From UBA1740 sp045587025 (GTDB lineage Bacteria > Bacillota > Clostridia > Oscillospirales > CAG-272), in the NCBI GenBank assembly GCA_045587025.1, contig JAZNBK010000046.1:1-7348 (forward strand): DNA of 7,348 nt, read 5' to 3'. Made by a program: the position numbers and the translations under genes. Below the pieces are notes generated by a model, which searched no databases, was not told where the DNA came from, and saw nothing but the letters and a program-made list of their open reading frames with translations. The number at the start of each line of letters is the position of its first letter. Position 1 is the first letter of the stretch. Below, piece by piece: positions 5,250 to 7,348 of this stretch.

Positions 5250-5289
5250 AAAAAACGCACCTTTGTCGGTAGACAAAAGTGCGTTTTTT
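5250..5289. terminator. long bidirectional terminator-like hairpin, copy 2 of 2
   Basis: AAAAAACGCAC (5250-5260) and GTGCGTTTTTT (5279-5289) pair perfectly. A single mismatch (C5261/A5278) is followed by TTTGTC, loop GGTA and GACAAA. The core, loop, arm length and mismatch position equal those at 1159-1198, but the outer arms differ. Read on the minus strand it terminates tRNA-Ser just after the encoded CCA, and it is followed by GAATGAT as in copy 1. Confidence 0.87.
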
Positions 5290-5291
5290 GT

Positions 5292-5382
5292 TGGCGGAGA
5301 AGGAGAGATTCGAACTCTCGAACCCGGTTAGAGGTTACACGATTTCCAGTCGTGCACGCTAGACCAACTACGCGACTTCTCC
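5292..5382 (-). tRNA. tRNA-Ser (anticodon GGA)
   Basis: Read on the minus strand, the acceptor GGAGAAG (5382-5376) pairs with CTTCTCC (5302-5296), followed by discriminator G and an encoded CCA (5294-5292). The anticodon arm is CACGA-CT-GGA-AA-TCGTG, giving anticodon GGA, which reads UCC and UCU. A long variable arm (AACC...GGGTT) makes it a class II tRNA, as expected for serine. The T arm is GAGAG-TTCGAAT-CTCTC. The 91-nt gene has its own promoter upstream and the hairpin at 5250-5289 as terminator. Structure and anticodon are clear. Confidence 0.97.
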
Positions 5383-5420
5383 GTAAGCTTTTGAATAAGT
5401 TATATATTCACAACATCGAT

Positions 5421-5449
5421 ATTATATCATATAAAATAGATAAGTGCAA
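5421..5449 (-). promoter_or_regulatory. sigma-A promoter of tRNA-Ser
   Basis: On the minus strand, TTGCAC (5449-5444) and TATAAT (5426-5421) are exactly 17 bp apart, with an extended -10 TGA directly before TATAAT. Transcription should start near 5414, about 32 nt before the mature tRNA end. Confidence 0.87.
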
Positions 5450-5574
5450 TAGTTTTTTTGAAAAAAAATAAATTTTTATTATTTTTCTTTCTAAAAAATA
5501 CCTAAGGAAAAAGAGTTTATTTTGGCATCAAAAAAGTAAAAATAAGTGTGATTTCAACAAACGGAGGATTTATT

Positions 5575-6354
5575 ATGAATATATTTAAAAAAATGATGAT
5601 TTCGTCTTTCGTTTTAGCCGTTTGTCTTTTCACTTTATATTTTGCATCAAACGCAGAAAGTGCTAATTCGTGGTATGTTAAGCGAAACGCAGAACATAAA
5701 CAACCCGTTTTGGACGCTAATATGCAGTTCGTGGAAAATTACGATGCTTTTTACGTAGATAAGACAAAAACGAACGACGGAGATAAGGTATTATATTTGA
5801 CGTTTGACGCGGGATATGAAAACGGAAACGTAGAAAAAATCGTCGATACTTTGATAAGGGAAAAGGTACCGTCGGCGTTTTTTGTATTAGACAATATAAT
5901 TTTAAAAAATACTGAGCTGATAGAAAAAATGGCAGAAAACAATTGCCTTATATGTAATCACACCCTTAAACACAAGGACATGACGAAGGTAACCACAAAA
6001 GAGGAGTTCGCAGAAGAGTTGTATTCTTTAGAAAAGGTATATAGAGAAAAAACGGGTAGAGAAATGTCTAAATATTACCGTCCGCCCGAGGGGAAGTTTA
6101 ACGAGCAAAATTTAAAATTTGCAAAAGAGCTTGGATATAAAACTATCTTTTGGAGCTTAGCATATGCGGATTGGGATAACGATAATCAGCCATCGCGCGA
6201 ATATGCAAAGAAGAAAATATTGGATAATACTCACAACGGAGCGATAATCTTGCTTCATCCTACGTCATCTACAAATGCGGAAATTTTACCTGAGCTGATA
6301 CAGGAATGGAAAAATCAAGGATACAGATTCGGCTCTCTTGATGAGTTGAATTAA
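5575..6354 (+). CDS. pdaA: PdaA-type polysaccharide deacetylase (spore cortex)
   Basis: A 259-residue exported carbohydrate esterase family 4 protein resembling PdaA, which removes acetyl groups from N-acetylmuramic acid so that muramic delta-lactam can form in spore cortex. The N-terminus is a signal peptide or anchor (residues 1-27). NodB-type motifs follow in order: TFDAGYENG at 76-84 with catalytic D78, NHTLKH at 128-133 with zinc-ligand histidines 129 and 133, RPPEG at 169-173, FWSLAYADW at 192-200, and LLHP at 226-229 with H228. The TFD-x-GYENG form is characteristic of PdaA; the x is Asn in B. subtilis PdaA and Ala here, while most deacetylases have Asp. The start at 5575 has GGAGG at 5563-5567; the GTG at 5548 would place that site inside the gene. 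No clear sigma-A promoter is visible, compatible with a forespore sigma factor. Confidence 0.9.
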   Translation: MNIFKKMMISSFVLAVCLFTLYFASNAESANSWYVKRNAEHKQPVLDANMQFVENYDAFYVDKTKTNDGDKVLYLTFDAGYENGNVEKIVDTLIREKVPSAFFVLDNIILKNTELIEKMAENNCLICNHTLKHKDMTKVTTKEEFAEELYSLEKVYREKTGREMSKYYRPPEGKFNEQNLKFAKELGYKTIFWSLAYADWDNDNQPSREYAKKKILDNTHNGAIILLHPTSSTNAEILPELIQEWKNQGYRFGSLDELN

Positions 6355-6381
6355 AAAAGTCCCGATAAAACGGGACTTTTT
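6355..6381. terminator. bidirectional rho-independent terminator
   Basis: AAAAGTCCCG (6355-6364) and CGGGACTTTT (6371-6380) form a stem around ATAAAA, with T-tracts in both directions. It starts right after the pdaA stop codon and ends just before the stop codon of the convergent ABC permease, so it should serve both genes. Confidence 0.93.
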
Positions 6382-6384
6382 GTT

Positions 6385-7348
6385 TTATCTTTCTTCTCGG
6401 AAATAAGACAGTCCAAGAGAAGCAGGCGGTTGATTTTCACGGGAATCAAGAATACTCGTGATTATCAGAACCACCAACGTAATTACGTAGGGCAGCATTT
6501 TTAAAAACTCACGTTGAATAGGCGTAACACCGCCAATAACGTACGCAGCGATATACAACGCCGCAAAGAGAATAGAACCAATAATGCTTAAATGAGGTTT
6601 CCAAACGGTAAATATAACGAGCGCAATTGAAAGCCAACCAAGCGCCTCAATAGTTGAAGCGTTTTCCCAGCTTCCTTTTATATAGTCCATTATATAAAAC
6701 AGTCCTCCGCAACCTGCAATTCCGCTACCTATCAGAATTGCGCCATACTTATAGGCAGTTACGTTGATTCCTGCCGCGTCAGCAGTCGCTGGGTTTTCTC
6801 CTATAGCACAAAGGTGAAGTCCTAAACGAGTCTTTTTGAGTATATAAGCGCAGATAAGAGCAATTACTATTGCGAGGTACACAAGTATTCCGTGAGAGAG
6901 AAATATTTCACCAAACCAGCCCAACTTGCTCGCAAAGCCCATACCTTTTGAAATAAGCTTTCCTGCAATCTCAAAGTGGGTACGGTCTACATAGGTATCC
7001 ATAATAAATTGTGTAAATCCAGTTCCGAAAATAGTGATTGCAAGACCTGTTATATTCTGGTTACAGCGAAGCGTAACGGTCAAAAATCCGTAAATTCCAC
7101 CGAGCGCCGAAGCGAACAGGAAGGCAAGTAGTACGGATATGGTTACAAGCAAAAACCAGGACGGAGCTCCGCCCGCATCGTAAACCGAGGACATATACAG
7201 TGACACGCCAAGGCATCCACCGGCAGTACCCGAGCACATAATTCCCGGAATACCTAAATTAAGATGGCCTGCCTTTTCGGTAAGAATTTCACCTACACAA
7301 CCAAATAGAAAAACGGTAGCAAGAGCAATAGCTCCGACAAAAAAGGTT
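6385..7348 (-). CDS. ABC transporter permease, nucleoside/sugar type (5'-partial)
   Basis: An inner-membrane permease of the branched-chain/ribose type (BPD_transp_2), most like the second permease of nucleoside importers such as YufQ/NupQ. The frame is open without a stop to the right edge, so the ATG at 7239 is internal and the true N-terminus lies outside; 320 residues are visible, near full family length. GEILTEKAGHLNLGIPGIM occupies visible residues 19-37, GENPATADAAGINV lies near 183-196, and hydrophobic helices run throughout. In known systems the order is lipoprotein, ATPase, permease 1, permease 2. A terminator directly after this gene fits the last position, with the partners upstream beyond the window. 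Substrate (nucleosides versus sugars) is inferred from family resemblance only. Confidence 0.88.
   Translation of the reverse strand, partial: TFFVGAIALATVFLFGCVGEILTEKAGHLNLGIPGIMCSGTAGGCLGVSLYMSSVYDAGGAPSWFLLVTISVLLAFLFASALGGIYGFLTVTLRCNQNITGLAITIFGTGFTQFIMDTYVDRTHFEIAGKLISKGMGFASKLGWFGEIFLSHGILVYLAIVIALICAYILKKTRLGLHLCAIGENPATADAAGINVTAYKYGAILIGSGIAGCGGLFYIMDYIKGSWENASTIEALGWLSIALVIFTVWKPHLSIIGSILFAALYIAAYVIGGVTPIQREFLKMLPYVITLVVLIITSILDSRENQPPASLGLSYFREER

Noticed and set aside
5211..5471. 86-residue plus-strand ORF
   Set aside because: It runs through the hairpin and antisense to tRNA-Ser. The RRRRDSNSRTRLEVTRFPVVHARPTT-type peptide is the usual artefact of translating the complement of a tRNA-Ser gene.
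5548..5550. GTG at 5548 as the pdaA start
   Set aside because: A good GGAGG site lies downstream of it and correctly spaced before ATG 5575, which also begins a normal signal peptide.
7237..7239. ATG at 7239 as the start of the ABC permease
   Set aside because: The same frame continues upstream without a stop to the window edge and encodes the conserved GEILTEKAGHLNLGIPGI segment, so the gene is longer.

Overview
The window looks like chromosomal DNA of a low-GC, spore-forming Firmicute of the class Clostridia. The reasons are AT-rich coding sequence, strong AGGAGG-type ribosome binding sites, near-consensus sigma-A promoters with 17-bp spacers, a PdaA-type spore-cortex deacetylase, and a tRNA-Ser gene with an encoded CCA. 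The exact lineage is inference; dense short hairpin repeats and a solitary four-helix-bundle gene fit a gut clostridial genome.

Layout. Positions 1-194 hold inverted clusters of a 7-bp repeat, a small hairpin and a strong promoter, leading into a two-gene unit: a four-helix-bundle (S23/TIGR02436-like) protein overlapping by 4 bp a lipoprotein of unknown function. Positions 995-1543 carry no sizeable gene. They hold a GC-richer structured block, a long bidirectional terminator-like hairpin, an array of small hairpins, and two sigma-A-like promoters with a possible 25-codon leader ORF. The envelope-lipid unit follows: two CDP-alcohol phosphatidyltransferases (pgsA-like and pssA, overlapping by 4 bp) and a DUF368/PopT-type polyprenyl-phosphate translocase. 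Next is a gene-free block of about 420 bp, most of it one element bounded by perfect 13-bp inverted repeats and filled with hairpins built to one pattern. It separates the lipid unit from a convergent ArsB/NhaD/citrate-type transporter. Upstream of the transporter, also on the minus strand, lie a second copy of the long hairpin and tRNA-Ser(GGA) with its own promoter. pdaA follows on the plus strand. A shared terminator separates it from a convergent nucleoside/sugar-type ABC permease that runs off the right edge.

How it fits together. The central operon makes phosphatidylglycerophosphate and phosphatidylserine and probably recycles the undecaprenyl-phosphate carrier, so it is an envelope-biogenesis cluster. 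pdaA acts later, on spore cortex peptidoglycan. The transporter and ABC permease appear to be unrelated housekeeping or uptake genes.

The most interesting content is non-coding: (1) a hairpin array in which units beginning ATC and ending GAT are joined by GAA, or TTC in the inverted half, inside an inverted-repeat-bounded element; (2) a related array of units of about 20-24 bp; (3) two copies of a hairpin with an identical 16-nt core, different but fully complementary outer arms and the same internal mismatch position; (4) heptamer repeats beside the four-helix-bundle gene. Together they suggest one or more families of non-autonomous, RNA-structured repeats spread through this genome. No transposase, reverse transcriptase or Cas gene is present in the window to move them.
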